Assembly: GCF_001544755.2 (NCBI RefSeq) | Contig: NZ_FCOF02000059.1 | Span: 1-32,229, forward strand | DNA from: Caballeronia catudaia | Lineage (GTDB): Bacteria > Pseudomonadota > Gammaproteobacteria > Burkholderiales > Burkholderiaceae | DNA: 32,229 bases | Direction: 5' to 3' | Shown here: one piece after another, positions 31,904-32,229 of the stretch | How positions within the stretch are numbered: position 1 is the stretch's first letter | Layout of the letters: each line of letters opens with the position of its first letter | Notes under the pieces: model-generated | Told to the model about the DNA's origin: nothing | The model's input: the letters and a program-made list of their open reading frames with translations, nothing else | The model's database searches: none | Translations under genes and position numbers: made by a program

Positions 31904-32229
31904 TCAACCGGTCGATGCAATAGCTTGATGGAATCTCTCAGCTGGTGTCTCGTAATCGAGCGTCTTTCTTGGACGCTCGTTCAGCCTCCTCGCCACGGCA
32001 TTGAGTTTTGCTTGCGAATAAGTCGACAGATCGATGCCTTTTGGGAAGTACTGTCTCAGCAGCCCGTTCGCATTCTCGTTGGAGCCGCGTTGCCACGGAT
32101 GCTTGGGTCACAGAAATACACGGCAATGTCAGTGGCGATGGTGAAGCGTTTGTGCCCCGCCATCTCGGTGCCGCGATCCCAGGTAAGCGATTTGTAGAGC
32201 TCTTGCGGGAGCTTGCCGGCGTGTTTGAT
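31904..32229 (-). pseudogene. IS30-family transposase, C-terminal fragment with frameshift
   Basis: This minus-strand sequence enters from the right edge with family-like KSLTWDRGTEMAGHKRFT (the second catalytic Asp region) and IATDIAVYFCD. One base is missing at the C-run 32105-32107. In the next frame it continues PKHPWQRGSNENANGLLRQ (catalytic Glu) and AVARRLNERPRKTLDY, ending at TGA 31904. These are classic IS30 motifs. The frameshift would make the transposase inactive unless it is a sequencing error or programmed slip; only three C residues are present, so slippage seems unlikely. The N-terminal part lies beyond the window. Confidence 0.85.

Noticed and set aside
1..32229. CRISPR arrays, phage genes or toxin-antitoxin modules
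   Set aside because: No regularly spaced repeats, phage structural proteins or recognisable toxin/antitoxin pairs were seen on either strand.

Overview
The window looks like part of a Burkholderia sensu lato genome (Caballeronia, Paraburkholderia or Burkholderia). The evidence is high GC throughout, a Burkholderia-type trimeric porin, a fused EIIA-HPr-EI protein next to an EIICB N-acetylglucosamine permease, a small DUF6900-like protein, and IS remnants of the kinds common in that group. This is inference; there is no rRNA or tRNA to fix the taxon.

Positions 1-13600 hold a compact cluster that I read as a small-molecule biosynthetic locus without NRPS or PKS. A nine-gene leftward operon (9881 to 1029) encodes, in transcription order, a DUF1611 P-loop protein, an EPSP-synthase-like (AroA-fold) protein with an altered active site, a PhyH-type Fe/2-oxoglutarate oxygenase, a HisC-like PLP aminotransferase, two different ATP-grasp ligases, a heme-oxygenase-like diiron oxidase (HDO) family protein, a [2Fe-2S] ferredoxin and an SsuE-like FMN reductase. 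Running the other way are an SsuD-like flavin monooxygenase and an MFS exporter (10220-12581), followed by a convergent ArgP-like LysR regulator (12652-13596). FMN reductase plus monooxygenase and ferredoxin plus HDO look like redox pairs. The aminotransferase and ligases suggest an amino-acid-derived or peptide-like product, the MFS protein its export, and the LysR protein its control. I recognise no described pathway with this gene set.

The cluster is bordered by broken mobile elements. A truncated IS4-type transposase and an unidentified truncated gene lie on the left. On the right is the 5' part of an IS110 transposase fused to a benE benzoate transporter that has lost its N-terminal part. 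Positions 15324-19670 hold the leftward GlcNAc phosphotransferase pair (EIIA-HPr-EI, then EIICB with a second, cysteine-less EIIB domain). A divergent DUF6900-like gene follows, then a degenerate ISNCY-type transposase abutting a degenerate IS5 element that ends at the stop codon of the next gene.

Positions 22301-30010 form a catabolic-looking locus. An FAD-linked 2-hydroxyacid-type oxidase and an isopenicillin-N-synthase-like oxygenase run left. A polar amino acid ABC importer, a second HisC-like aminotransferase and a HutC-type GntR regulator run right. The divergent promoter region holds two exact inverted copies of an 11-bp element with a GTATATAC core. Each covers the predicted -10 box of one of the two promoters, so the HutC-like protein probably represses both arms.

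The window ends with a leftward porin gene, an upstream 10-bp inverted repeat, and a frameshifted IS30-type transposase fragment running off the edge.
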